NCBI GenBank assembly: GCA_006937955.1
Contig: SSNP01000108.1
Location: forward strand, 1,574,934 to 1,638,933
Direction: 5' to 3'
Origin: Pachypanchax playfairii
Taxonomy: Eukaryota; Chordata; Actinopteri; Cyprinodontiformes; Aplocheilidae
DNA length: 64,000 nt
Shown: positions 36,655 through 47,600 of the stretch, piece by piece
Numbering within the stretch: position 1 is the first letter of the stretch
Layout of the letters: every line of letters begins with the position of its first letter
The notes under the pieces: model-generated
Seen by the model: the letters and a program-made list of their open reading frames with translations, nothing else
Told to the model about the DNA's origin: nothing
The model's database searches: none
Program-made: the position numbers and the translations under genes

Positions 36655-37036
36655 CACATCAAGGTGAGCCACATCAACACCAGGTGATGCAGTTGGTAGA
36701 ATTGTTGCCTTGCAATGGTAAGGTCCTGTATTCAAAACCAGCCAGGACCCTTCTGCATAGAGTTTGCATGCATTCCCCATGTATCCTTGGGTTTTCTCTG
36801 AGATTCCAGCTTCCTCACACAGACCATTAAATATGCATGACATGTTAACTGGCAACTCTAAACAGGCTCTAGGTGTGAGTATTTGTGTTTGAATGGTTGT
36901 TTTGTCTCTAAGTGGCCCTGTGATGGACCTGTCCAGGGTGTAACTCTGCCTCTAACCCAATGACAACCGGAGATAGGCACCAGCCCCTTGTGACCCTGAA
37001 CAGGAACAAGCTGGTATAGAAAATGACTGACTGATG
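36655..37036 (+). repeat. tRNA-SINE, near full length, forward
   Basis: A tRNA-like head (GTGATGCAGTTGGTAGAATT as A-box region, TCCTGTATTCAAAACC as degenerate B box) is followed by the body (GAGTTTGCATGCATTCCCCA, CCTGTGATGGACCTGTCCAG, GGAGATAGGCACCAGCC) and a TGACTGACTGATGG tail. Best complete example of the GGAT-type SINE in the window. Confidence 0.85.
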
Positions 37037-37959
37037 GGGCAGACTGCCGTACCCGCCTCTTCCATCAACTGTGGTGGCAGAAAACAAACAAAAAAGTCAG
37101 AGAGTCAAAGACTGGGCTGAAATACCATAAGGAGACTTGCTCTATCATCATTTTAATAGTTTGTCACTTGGACCACATAGATACAAAACCTGATAAATTC
37201 CCGGTGATAAATTGCTTGAACATTTTCATGTTGTCTTGGGTAGAGTTGACAAATCAGCTCATTATTGCCACCTGCTAGGCTGTAGTGCAAACTGTAGAAC
37301 CCTGAGTGGTGCACTCTTGTTTTGTAGATCCATTAACATGAAAACATCTGTGCACAGTTTGCTTATACTCACACAGACGGTATGATTAAATATGTCATCA
37401 GCTTTACCATTTGGTTCAAAAACACCTTAAAATGTTGCTTTAACAGTCCTGCGAGGGTTTACACAGCATGTGATTCAACTATATTGACGCCCATTATTAC
37501 TCAAAAAAGTAGGTATGAGTATGATTGTCATTTGTCTGTGGCTACGTAATGGAATGGTTAACCATGCAGAGAGAGTCCCACCTCTCACCCATCATCAGCT
37601 GTAGCTACTAAAATACTTACGTGAACCAAAGGAGAAGAAATATTTTGTGATTATGTCGATTTTCAGCTACAAGTGGACACAAATTGTCTGCACTGTTTTA
37701 AATGAAATTAAGGGACATGATTGTATTGAGAATCTTGTGCAAAGTAGATGGCTGTTCCCACAGACATTGTTTAAAAGATTAAATAAGACAAGCTAAGTGT
37801 CTCCACCTTTTTCCGTTATTGAAAAGTGAAGCCAAGATCCCATTATCAGAGGCTGAAATGTTGTATTGTTGGAAGAAAAAAACAACTAGAAATATATCTA
37901 GAAAAGAAAACAATATCAGTTTTTTTTTTAATTATTTTCAGGCAGAACAATGTTCCTTA
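37037..37959. other. Spacer, nothing recognised
   Basis: Non-coding, AT-rich. Confidence 0.4.
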
Positions 37960-38308
37960 TAGGAACCTGTCTCCAACAGTGATTAGGCAAGATGTAGGGT
38001 ACAACCTGGTTAGACTACTAGACCACCATAGTGCTGCAACGATGCCCACTCAAATGTAGGGCCAGTTTAGAGTCACCTTTTTATTTAATGTCCATGACTT
38101 TGGCATGTGGGAGGAAAACTGGAGAACCCAGAGAAAACCTATGCATGCATGTAGAGAACATGCAAACTCCATGCTTAAAGGACCCTGGCTGGTTTCAAAC
38201 CCAGGATCTTTTTGCTGCATGGCAACAGTATAACCAACTATACTACTCTGCCCAGCATGCTGAATCAAAATAAATAAATGAATAAAAGTCAACCGGTCCT
38301 TCCCTTAA

Positions 38309-38970
38309 AGCAGTACAAAATAACTTTTAAAAATTTAAGCTACAGTTTTGAAACTTGTCTAAGTGGATCCTCACCAAAAAACATGTTCAGCTTCATATTA
38401 GACACTCTGGTCCCCTTATATTACACTTAATAACTTCAGTAATTCGGGTCGCGGGTGGAAGTGTTGTTCTGATGATTTATGCTGCCCTAAAGAAAAATGC
38501 TGCCATAGTACAAATTGACAACTTATTTCATAATGAGATTTCATCGAAGTTTATACAGTATTCTTGTTTATAGCGAGTGTGTCCTGTTAGTTATTTTAAT
38601 GTATTTTTATGACCCTTCCCTGATATTCTCTATATAAAAGCTCTCTGGATCCTTGTCGGCCATTGTTGGGTCCTTCTCCTCTGGGTGTGTCCAAACATTT
38701 GCCTGTTGCTCTGACAATGCAAAGAAAGTAAAAATAACATCATATTTAGTGTTCCTGTCCTGGGAGAATTTATTTGATAGGTAAAATGTTTTTATGGAAA
38801 AATATCAAAACAAAAATAAACAATAAATCTGTTTATTGAAGTCAAGACTGTAGAACAGCACATGTGCAGAAGGAATCTGTAGCAAATCTCAACAGGTAGC
38901 ATATTTCAACAGAACACCGGTTCCAGCAATGGCTGTCTGAGACACGGCGGAAAAGTTATTTAGTACTGCT
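38309..38970 (-). mobile_element. TTAA MITE family B, 662 bp
   Basis: 20-bp inverted ends AGCAGTACAAAATAACTTTT (one mismatch) sit between TTAA duplications at 38305-38308 and 38971-38974; copy A of the segmental duplication has one TTAA there and no insert, proving the target. Plus strand: TATATAAAAG near 38632. Minus strand: an 18-aa ORF, MADKDPESFYIENIREGS (38663 down to 38607), in ACAATGG context. No transposase. Confidence 0.92.
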
Positions 38971-39519
38971 TTAATTTTGAGCTAAGGCATGTAAAGGGTC
39001 TGAGACCTTCCAGGAGATGATACTGCTCATGATCTACTTTCTTCAGACTCAAAGATGAAGAATATAAGCTTTCATTTCTTCCATTTGGTTTTACTTTTTT
39101 ATGTTTCTGCCATTTTCCAGTTATACACTTCTCCTCAACTTCTCTTTCTGTTAACCATCAGCCTGAGGCCAGTGGCTCTAAACTGCCATTGTTACAACAC
39201 ATTTATAACATCAAGTTTTAAACACATTATCATACAGATTAAACCATTTCTGACTTGTATTTAAATCATTATGATGAAAACAAATCATATTTAATTTATT
39301 TGTGGGTAATTATTATTTTCTTCTTTCTGATAAAATCATCTGAAAAAAAAATCAACTATCCTTTTTACTCATTCATCCTACTGATTATTGATTATTAAAC
39401 TTTATTCCTTAACATCAGTACTGTTCTTAAACAGTTAAACATTTCACAAGGTCCCAAAATAATGTTTCTGATGAGCCTGTTTGTCAAAAACATCTGTGCC
39501 GTATAAATGTTGCAACATT

Positions 39520-39546
39520 CTGTGTGTGTGTGTGTGTGTGTGTGTG
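39520..39546 (+). repeat. (TG)n microsatellite
   Basis: 26-nt TG run, against 14 nt at the homologous place in copy A (28683-28696), a slippage difference between the duplicates. Confidence 0.95.
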
Positions 39547-39678
39547 ATAGTTTGTGCAATACTGCAACTCAAAGCTTCACTGTTAGTAAGGGGAGATGTC
39601 AGTTTCCCTGAGATTAGTTTTAGCTATATTTGTGTAAAAAACTGGTTTTGGCCGTACTTACACAAAGAAACAGGCAAC

Positions 39679-40380
39679 AATAGTTACGTTTACATGGGCA
39701 CATTTAATCGGAATAAACGCCCAATCGGAAAAAAAATACGTCATGTAAACATGTCAATCAGAATGTTTTGATCCAATGCAGCCTGATCAGAATGAAATTT
39801 CCTTCCGATCGAGAGGGGTGGTTTTGTCCGATCTTCATTCGGATAGACGTGCATGTACACACTCATTCGGAAAGAAAGAGTGATAAAAGCCCACTGCGCA
39901 TGCGTACAACTTCAGCGTGACGTCTTTCCGCTTTCGCAGACCCAAGTAGAAAACATGGCTGGAGGTAAACAGAAGTGGTCTGCTGGTGCAGTCATCCTGT
40001 CATCCTGCTCTCCTCTCTTGTGGCGGAGGAGCAGTAACAATATGTATTCTGCCTCTAGCTTGGTTAATGCAACCAGTAAAAACCCAAACATAAAGGTAAT
40101 CACCTGCAGAAGGTCCATATTGGGGATAACGTGAGTCAGCTCGAGCACACAATGGGGCGGGAAAGACGTGCAGAAAGGACGGAGTTTGTTTACTTTTTTT
40201 CTTCCCCCGGAAAGACAACTCGCTGTGCGCATGCTCAACTCATTTAACCTGATTGAGTGCTTGGTGCATGTGTACTCAGATCATTTCAGTTAGTGTCCAT
40301 GTAAACAGGGATTTGGGAATTCCGATCGACCAAGATTTTAATCAGATTGGGGAAATTTGGCGCATGTAAACGTAGCTATT
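39679..40380 (+). mobile_element. MITE with TACGTTTACATG ends, 702 bp, inserted in copy B
   Basis: Copy A reads GGCAACGTTGTCTG where copy B carries this insert. Ends are inverted: AATAGTTACGTTTACATG and (inverted) AATAGCTACGTTTACATG. GTTTACATG recurs subterminally in both orientations. The target duplication is ambiguous (TA is possible). The interior from about 39890 to 40240 is CpG-rich and holds the ORF at 39955. Confidence 0.85.
39955..40134 (+). CDS. Short ORF inside the MITE, unknown product
   Basis: MAGGKQKWSAGAV... runs 59 residues from an AAACATGG start, next to GCGCATGCG and GTGACGTC motifs typical of CpG promoters. A potential donor GGAG|GTAAAC follows the third codon and AAAG|GTAATC lies further on. 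It could be a captured or ancestral first exon. I do not recognise the protein. Confidence 0.22.
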   Translation: MAGGKQKWSAGAVILSSCSPLLWRRSSNNMYSASSLVNATSKNPNIKVITCRRSILGIT

Positions 40381-40621
40381 GTCTGCTGTGACTAAGCACA
40401 AAGACGTGGAAAAACATTTGTCCAGATTGATAGTTTTTTTAAGACTGCACTCTATCTTTCTGTAATTTAAACTAATTGTAACTCAGAACATTGTCTCATA
40501 TAGAAAGACATTTTATATCATGTTGACAGACGGGCACTGAAGACCTAAACCTCTAATGTCTGTTCATTTACAGGCAGTCAGGAGCTGGAGAGAATATGAG
40601 ATTACACTTTTTGCAATCACT

Positions 40622-41917
40622 AGTTACATGGACAAACAGAACTTCCAAATTTTTCCTTTAAAAAACAGAAGGGAACTGTGTTCCCTTATGTTCCCTTACT
40701 TCAACTTTGCTAGTACATGGTCGAATGGCTGTTACTAGCAAATCTAGTTTTGCTATAGTGCTTGTTTTTGTCCTTAAATTTAACCTTGTCTAATAATAGA
40801 AATGGGACATCCAAAATTCTGTTAATTAGGAGAGACAATAATTTTATCATAACAAGTTATTTTGAGTTTTGTCTTATCAAAGCTCTCAGAGTCATGAGTG
40901 TCCATGTGACTAAACCCCATCACTCCAAATATAACGCAAGATTAAGGACGAGTATTTGTGCCACAGTTGGGGAACAGAGGAAATTAATTATTGATGGGAT
41001 GCTCTCAAAGCACATGGCGTCACAGGTGTCCATTGTTACCTCTGATGTTGTTTGCAGCTCTTAGCAGCATACAGAGAATAGACATGAGGCAGGCAGGAGT
41101 AAGGACCATGAACTTGGCCTCCCATGAAGCATCAAGCCAAAGCGAATTTACTTCTTTTTTTTTATTTCAGATCCGTGGGTTGTGCTTCAACATTTTAACA
41201 AATAAATGGTTCATTAAAAAGCAATTAAGGAAAACCTGCTTTGTGAAATAAAACAAGCAACCAGATATGGTAAATGAAAACTTGTTCCAGCCATTTATTC
41301 ATTGAGGAGGATGTGACAGCCTTGGTAAGCTCTCTGGGTTTTTATTTTTTTTTTGCAGCTGAGTTTTCACCTGTTTTAACATGTTGATCTGGAAAGAAAA
41401 AAAATACTTGATTTCCCCACACACATAAAGTCACTCCCTTCCTTATTCCCTTCCTCCGTGCGAGGGGTGGTTTCACAGGCAGAAGTGCAAGGGTGCCTTG
41501 GCCATGCGTGAACTGATGCTGATGACATTCACATGTAGCTGCAATGCCTGAATGGCTGAAAATGCCCCTGAGGATTTGGGTAGAGAGGCTTCAGGATGCA
41601 AGAAAAATGGAGATACATTTTAACACTGCTGGACAAAAATGGCTTCTTAAAAAGGGGACACTAGCTTAAAATATGCAAGTGGTGACTGTGTGAGACAATA
41701 AAGAGTATAAACAGCTATCCACTCAAACTTTATTAGCACTGACAATCATTTTTATTGGATTTGGAACTTTTACTAACAGATATCCACAAGGAATCCATTG
41801 ACTTTCATTCCTCCCTCTTTCTTTAACTAATCAATGTGAACCTTGGGCAATTTTCTTTCAGATCAGTACAAAACGCTATTAAAATGCATTTTAAAAAGCT
41901 TAAATCGACTCCCTACA
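40622..41917. other. Spacer, nothing recognised
   Basis: No named repeat or exon; short ORFs only. Confidence 0.4.
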
Positions 41918-42100
41918 TATTATACTTTCGATTGACTGTGAATGTTCCCTATTGTGGCACACTGAAGGGCGAAAATCTGCTCTTCTTTCACTTATTGGAG
42001 AACATTAAAGTCTAGTTGAAAGAGTTTACTCTTGTGAAATATTTACTCTGTCTTGAAACTCCTCTGCAATCGCTCCCTGACAGTGCCTGAAGAGCCCCCC
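41918..42100 (+). repeat. Empty-site copy of the Tc1 target flank (183 bp)
   Basis: From TA at 41918-41919 it matches 42763-42945, which follows the second Tc1 element. Lengths are equal (183 bp) and I see one substitution (G at 41957, T at 42802). Here the TA is preceded by normal flank with no transposon, so it looks like the unoccupied allele. Confidence 0.93.
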
Positions 42101-42281
42101 NNNNNNNNNNNNNNNNNNNNNNNNNNNNNNNNNNNNNNNNNNNNNNNNNNNNNNNNNNNNNNNNNNNNNNNNNNNNNNNNNNNNNNNNNNNNNNNNNNNN
42201 NNNNNNNNNNNNNNNNNNNNNNNNNNNNNNNNNNNNNNNNNNNNNNNNNNNNNNNNNNNNNNNNNNNNNNNNNNNNNNNNN
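42101..42281. other. Assembly gap (181 N)
   Basis: Run of N between the empty-site flank and the 3' part of a Tc1 element. About 1.1 kb of the transposon is missing here if this copy matches the 1585-bp element at 126-1710, so the N count is not the true size. Confidence 0.98.
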
Positions 42282-42762
42282 AACGAAGGAGTGGCTTCGT
42301 AAGAAGCATTTCAAGGTCCTGGAGTGGCCTAGCCAGTCTCCAGATCTCAACCCCATAGAAAATCTCTGGAGGGAGTTGAAAGTCCGTGTTGCCCAGCGTC
42401 AGCCCCAAAACATCACTGCTCTAGAGGAGATCTGCATGGAGGAATGGGCCAAAATACCAGCAACAGTGTGTGAAAACCTTGTGAAGACTTACAGAAAACG
42501 TTTGACCTCTGTCATTGCCAACAAAGGCTATATAACAAAGTATTGAGATTAACTTTTGTTATTGACCAAATACTTATTTTCCACCATAATTTGCAAATAA
42601 ATTCTTTAAAAATCAGACAATGTGATTTTCTGGATTTTTTTTCCTCATTTTGTCTCTCATAGTTGAGGTATACCTATGATGAAAATTACAGGCCTCTCTG
42701 ATCTTTTTAAGTGGGAGAACTTACACAATTGGTGGCTGACTAAATACTTTTTTGCCCCACTG
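42282..42762 (+). mobile_element. Second Tc1-like element, 3' part only
   Basis: Nearly identical to the intact element at 126-1710 in the opposite orientation. It carries the end of the transposase gene and a complete right inverted repeat ending TTTTTTGCCCCACTG, followed by TA at 42763-42764. The left part falls in the N gap. Confidence 0.95.
42283..42546 (+). CDS. Tc1-like transposase, C-terminal 87 residues (gap-truncated)
   Basis: Corresponds to residues 254-340 of the intact transposase, including E279 in NPIEN and the native stop. One amino-acid change was seen (T261 to K, LRKKHFK). The frame is open; truncation is due to the assembly gap, not visible decay. Confidence 0.93.
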   Translation, partial: TKEWLRKKHFKVLEWPSQSPDLNPIENLWRELKVRVAQRQPQNITALEEICMEEWAKIPATVCENLVKTYRKRLTSVIANKGYITKY

Positions 42763-42945
42763 TATTATACTTTCGATTGACTGTGAATGTTCCCTATTGT
42801 GTCACACTGAAGGGCGAAAATCTGCTCTTCTTTCACTTATTGGAGAACATTAAAGTCTAGTTGAAAGAGTTTACTCTTGTGAAATATTTACTCTGTCTTG
42901 AAACTCCTCTGCAATCGCTCCCTGACAGTGCCTGAAGAGCCCCCC
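42763..42945 (+). repeat. Occupied-site copy of the Tc1 target flank (183 bp)
   Basis: Direct repeat of 41918-42100, beginning with the target TA right after the transposon. It continues into unique sequence leading to the CpG-rich region. Confidence 0.93.
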
Positions 42946-43059
42946 ACACACTTTTTTTTATTTTTTTTGAACACGCAACAGGGGATAGTTAAAGGATCAG
43001 ATGTGTGTTAGGCAACATTGTGCTGGACCCGCCTCTTGAATGGGTTGAGGATGCTTACT

Positions 43060-44058
43060 TATACGGTCCGCCTTGTCTGAGCCGCATAGTGCCACCAGGT
43101 CGTTAAAGAAGGTACTGCTACTGCTTCACCGAACACCCCCCCCCCACTCCTTCCCTCAACCCGCCCGCTCAACTATTGCTCCAGTTCAGTCTCCGACATG
43201 AATCATATTTTTTTTAATCAAAACCCACCTATCAGCAGCTCATCCGTAACACTGCACTTGTCAAAGATAGCGCCAGGTTTTTTGTTGTTGTACTTTACAC
43301 TCAAAAATTTCTGTTCATCAATGCGTGCGTGCAGCGTGCTTTAGTGTACGCCCGCCAGTGTGTGCGCGCGCGCGCCGGACTGCTTATAGGGAACAGAGAA
43401 ATCTGCACAGCCTGGCGAATAAATCTGCGGACTAAACATGTGAATGAGCAAATGAGCGGACCGCATGCGCACCATCATTACAGACATTGGCAAACACGCT
43501 CCTACACAAACACGCACTCACACACTGAGTTGGAAACCGGGCAGGAGTGTGTTCCGCCGACCCTCCTACCAGCAGGCGGATTGCTTCTGTCTCTGACGAC
43601 AGAACAGTCACACAGTGTGCTGCGCGCAGTGAGAGGCTGTAGAGAGAGAGCGCATCAAGGACCCGCGCGCTCGCTGAGGGAGCCGTGCGTGGGAGTTGTT
43701 CCTTTTCTCCACCTGCCATCTCTACCTTCTTTATTCTCAAAAACCCTAAGAGTTTGGACACGCAGGGAAGTCCCACCACCACCGACCGAAAGGAGGACGG
43801 ATCGGTCCCCGCGCTGTTTGGGGTTCATTTTGTCTTTAGGTTGAATGTTTTTCTTCTGCTGTCGCTGTGGAGAAATTTTTCAAAACCCAGCAGTAAACGG
43901 CTGACTGGCGCCTGTTTATTTCCCCTCCGTTTCACGAGAGCTGTCTTTCAAGGGGGATGGACTTGAGATAGTGCGTCTCAATTTGAGTGTTGCTGGCTGG
44001 GAGTTGCCGTCGCGGAGAGATGCGAAAGCATGCTTGGAAACTGTGAAGGCTACAGCAG
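43060..44058 (+). promoter_or_regulatory. CpG-rich promoter / 5'UTR region
   Basis: CpG density is sharply higher than elsewhere in the window (for example GTGCGCGCGCGCGCCGGAC at 43361). C-runs, GCGCGCTCGCTGAG and several overlapping upstream ORFs are present, ending in an exon-like boundary CAGCAG|GTAAAT at 44058/44059. This looks like the start of a developmental-type gene transcribed rightward. The Tc1 insertion lies just upstream. The start site is not determined. Confidence 0.5.
44030..44058 (+). CDS. Candidate first coding exon (MLGNCEGYS...)
   Basis: ATG at 44030 (A at -3) gives MLGNCEGYS plus two bases, then the donor GTAAATATCC. An earlier ATG at 44020 gives only an 8-codon upstream ORF overlapping it. 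I do not recognise the protein. No downstream exon is convincing; the acceptor TTTTTTAACAG at 46391 would add RIQMPFSLMPLSGFSHERPA and then stop soon after. Transcript data are needed. Confidence 0.3.
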
Positions 44059-44667
44059 GTAAATATCCATTCTAACAAAATAAATATCCCCAACGCGATT
44101 TCTTTTTCCTTAGATGCTCATTTCCTGTGGAGATTTGTGTCAGATCATTGTTGTTTCAGCTTTATGTCAATGCGGTTTTATTATTGTGGCATTGGGCCAA
44201 TGGAGAGCGGCAGATACATTCTTAATGCACCCAAACCCCAGTCCCTGTCCGGACGACTTTAGAGAAAACATCCCTGTGTTCAGTTTCAGTTCTTAAAACT
44301 CACTACCACGACAGATCATTGTGGGGGGGGGAATGAGGCTACATGCAAATCCGCATCGGTCAGTTCACACGATGGAGACAGGACAGATCAGGACCTGAGC
44401 TTGGTTAGGCGCGTCCTCTGCAGGTATAAACATTAACACGGACAGATCTGGATTCATATCTAGGTTTGTTTGTTATCACTGGGGACTGCGACTGTTCCTT
44501 TGAAAAAAAAAAAAAAACCTTGCGTGTCCCTCTTCCTGTCTGTAAGGATGAAGGCTCAGGCTATTAATCAAATGTAATTGTCCCGCGAATGAGAGGGCTG
44601 CAAGAGAACGTGTGTGTGAGATATCTGTCTGTGGGTGGGTTGTGCGTGCGTGTGTGTGTGCGTGAAT
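44059..44667. other. Sequence after the candidate donor, possible start of intron 1
   Basis: CpG-moderate, no open frame of note; a GT-rich run leads into the G tract. Confidence 0.35.
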
Positions 44668-44688
44668 GGGGGGGGGGGGGGGGGGGGG
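44668..44688 (+). repeat. G21 homopolymer tract
   Basis: Twenty-one consecutive G after a TGTG-rich run and before TGGTGGTG. Able to form G-quadruplexes in DNA and in a rightward transcript; also prone to sequencing and length error. Confidence 0.95.
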
Positions 44689-47600
44689 TGGTGGTGTTAC
44701 CTTTATCTATTCTTTTTTTTTTTTGGTAACGTATAGGTTCTGCTGAGATAACATTTCTCATTGTGCGCCAGCGCAAAGCAGTCGTGATCTTTCCTGCATG
44801 CCATTTTATTCATCTGCAAAAGATAGTTATCTGTTAAATGGGCAGTGAGAGAGGAAGCAAGCAGAGTTCTGCAGATATGCAGTTTTAATTATTATCATTA
44901 AAAAAATCCTCAGTAACTACTTGGGACTCTTTGTTTCCCTCAAGATGACAGTCAAGGGGTCTATATTTAGCCTCATCTGCGACAATATGGGACAGGGATG
45001 AAACTTGTGCGTTTATGATGCCACGCTCCATCTGTTGTTTGTTATCCAACGCAACATTGGAAGAAAATGTAACAGAGGCCCCCAAATTTGCTCCTCCTTT
45101 CCTTTTCGTCTAAGTGTGTTATATACGTAATGCACACTAGTACTGCAGAGTATTAAAGACTGTGTGAGGCTGTGCCTGTGGTTATTCATAAAGTACTGTA
45201 GCTTTATATGTTATAAATAACTGGAAGAAGCGGACAGGCAGACAGAGCGAAAGCAGCTTCCTGTCACTTTGAGAAGCAGCAGCACAACAGCCCCACTGAA
45301 TTTATCTGGACCCACAATCCAATTTGATAGATGGATGATACACTTTGAGATGCCACATGGAGACAGGGGCTATAGGGTGTGGCACAGTGAGGTACATGCG
45401 CTCTGCCCATCAAAGTGATGATTTTGTGCAATTATTAGACTCATAGTGACTTTCATGTGACCCTATCAAACTGAGTGTTTCCTTTAATCCCCTGCTGTTG
45501 GTGTGTTGGCGTCACGTCCAGCCTTTAAATTTTGTTTTCCAGGTTTCCTGTGGATTTCTTTACTGATGGAGATTGTGCTTGGCCAATCATAGCCACCTTG
45601 CTGCTGTGGAGATGCAGCTCATGTGTGCAATAGGATTTGTCCATATGCTTCACCTGATTTCATTAAATAAATGTGCAGCAGCAGCTGACCTTGGCTACAT
45701 ACAGTCATCTATAAGGTTCACCTTTTGTGCCCTCCAGTTGGCTATGGCATATTGTAAAATGTCCCTTCTATCCTCCAGCATTATGCAGCTCTTGACAGCC
45801 TGTATTGAATTACAACTCATTGATCAATGTTTGCAATAAACCAAACCTCTACATAGTGGTCAATTTAATGCAGAGCATCAGATATCGCGGGAAAATCGAG
45901 CTACCCTCATAAGAGCATGACGTTTCAGGGAGGTATGCCTAGATATTAGTGTGAGTTTGTAATCTAATCACATGTAGATGGAATGGAGAAGCAAAACAAT
46001 AAGATCAGCCGAAGGAGTGAGTGCAGCATTAATAATTCATGGAAGAAATCAGCTAGAGCGTGGATTTGACAGCAGATCGGAGCAGTCGAGACGGAGTGGG
46101 CGGTGATGGCGTGGACGGCAGCGTTGGTGTGTGGTGACTGATCGCAGGCTCGCTTTTCTTGCAACACACTAAATGACCAGCAGTGTTATGAGAGAGTGGG
46201 TTAATGGCGGTTTATGACGTGTTCCCATGTCTCTTGGAGACACTCTCATCCTGGGTGTAAAGCTGACACCTCCTGCATCTACAAGGTGTTTATTAGCTCC
46301 CAGTTGTGAGGCCAAGATGTCTACATAATGTTATGATGACACAGTGCTGTGAGTTTTCACACGGGATGCCAATTATGTTGTTTTTTAACAGGATCCAGAT
46401 GCCATTCTCCTTGATGCCACTGTCTGGATTCAGCCATGAAAGGCCTGCAGTGGGATCACAGTAGCTTTTGAGTGTTTTTTTGGTAGCGGTGTCTTGTTCG
46501 TTGTTGTCCTTGGTGGATGTCGTTTGAATTTAAGGAGGAAGGACAGCGGCGAGTGTTGTCAAAAAGGCATCTGCATATTTGGACTTATATTTTGCAGTTT
46601 CAGCAGCACGTGTCATTTCAGAGTTTGAGTCCCAGAGAGAGACAGACGAGCACAGAACAGCTCAGAACTCTTGGTTTCTCTTTTGTCTTTTTTTTTCTTT
46701 CTCTTAACCGGATGCAACCTGAAACACCCTGGTATTGTCTCTTATAAAAAAAAGCTAGCTGTCTTGAACAATATTTTTTCTCAGCACAGAAGTGTTTTTA
46801 TATTTCCTTTTAAAAAGCCCTTGTTGATATATAGTGCTTGACATGCTACACATGTAGGCTACCGTTCTTGTACGTCCTAATAACTAGTAACCATCGATGT
46901 GGCCAAACATCACAAATTTATGGTTTAAAGCTTCAGACAAACTGCAATGGAGATCCTGCTATAGAAGCTCCATTGCAATGCTGTGACTTGATGTTTATCA
47001 CCATCATGGCTGCTGTTAAGTGTATTATTTCATAAATCAATTAACTAATTAAAAATGTCATTGTCCTTAATCCTTTAATATCAAATACATTCATGTAAGT
47101 AAAGAATACTCTAATCCAGATTGCAGCTGCAACAGTGGGACTAAAGCCAAAAAGTGGTCTCCGTGTAAAATAAATTAGTCTTGCAGAAAAGATAAAACTG
47201 TGTATTATCATTAGTTTTATTAGTAAGTAAAACAGACAGCATTTAAGTACTTTAAATGCATGTGTTTTAGCAGTGTAGAGATTATTCAGGTCAATGCAAA
47301 GTGTATATTTGTTTAAAAAATCAGCATGTCTATTTTTTCCTGCGTTTCCAAACCTGATCAAAACCTTTGATTGTCGAAATGTTTTGTCATTACTCAAACT
47401 TCAAAAACTTCTTTTAAGTAATGCTGATTGTACTTGTGAATACGGTACTTTGTGTACAACTTCCTCTAGTAAAATACCTGCCGTGTAGGTGAAGTTGGAA
47501 TCTCACATGCTGATACAAACAGCACTTTCATTATGATGTTGCCTCAACTCACTGGTGCCATGACCTGTGCACAAATATATTCTGACTCTGTGCAATGCAT

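Larger units (their letters stand above)
37965..40621 (+). repeat. Segmental duplication, copy B
   Basis: Direct counterpart of 26990-29079, about 11 kb downstream. It carries two insertions absent from copy A: the TTAA MITE at 38309-38970 and the element at 39679-40380. It lacks the solo LTR of copy A, so the insertions came after the duplication, or copies A and B differed beforehand. The embedded SINE part at 37960-38262 is shared. Confidence 0.92.

Noticed and set aside
36655..36740. tRNA-like A and B boxes
   Set aside because: They belong to the head of a tRNA-derived SINE; no clover-leaf with intact acceptor stem is formed. The same applies to the heads at 6220, 12360, 12720, 27220 and 38190.
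42012..42408. ORFs spanning the N gap
   Set aside because: Their length comes from reading N as open codons; only the Tc1 C-terminal frame after 42283 is real.
43329..43844. 171-codon ORF in the CpG-rich region
   Set aside because: Overlaps equally long frames on both strands, has low-complexity composition and no recognisable domain, and lies upstream of a better start and donor; probably 5'UTR sequence open because of high GC.
46392..46464. Possible exon 2 (acceptor TTTTTTAACAG) in frame with the 44030 start
   Set aside because: Joins in frame but hits a stop after about 24 codons, and T-rich acceptors are common by chance; not supported without transcripts.
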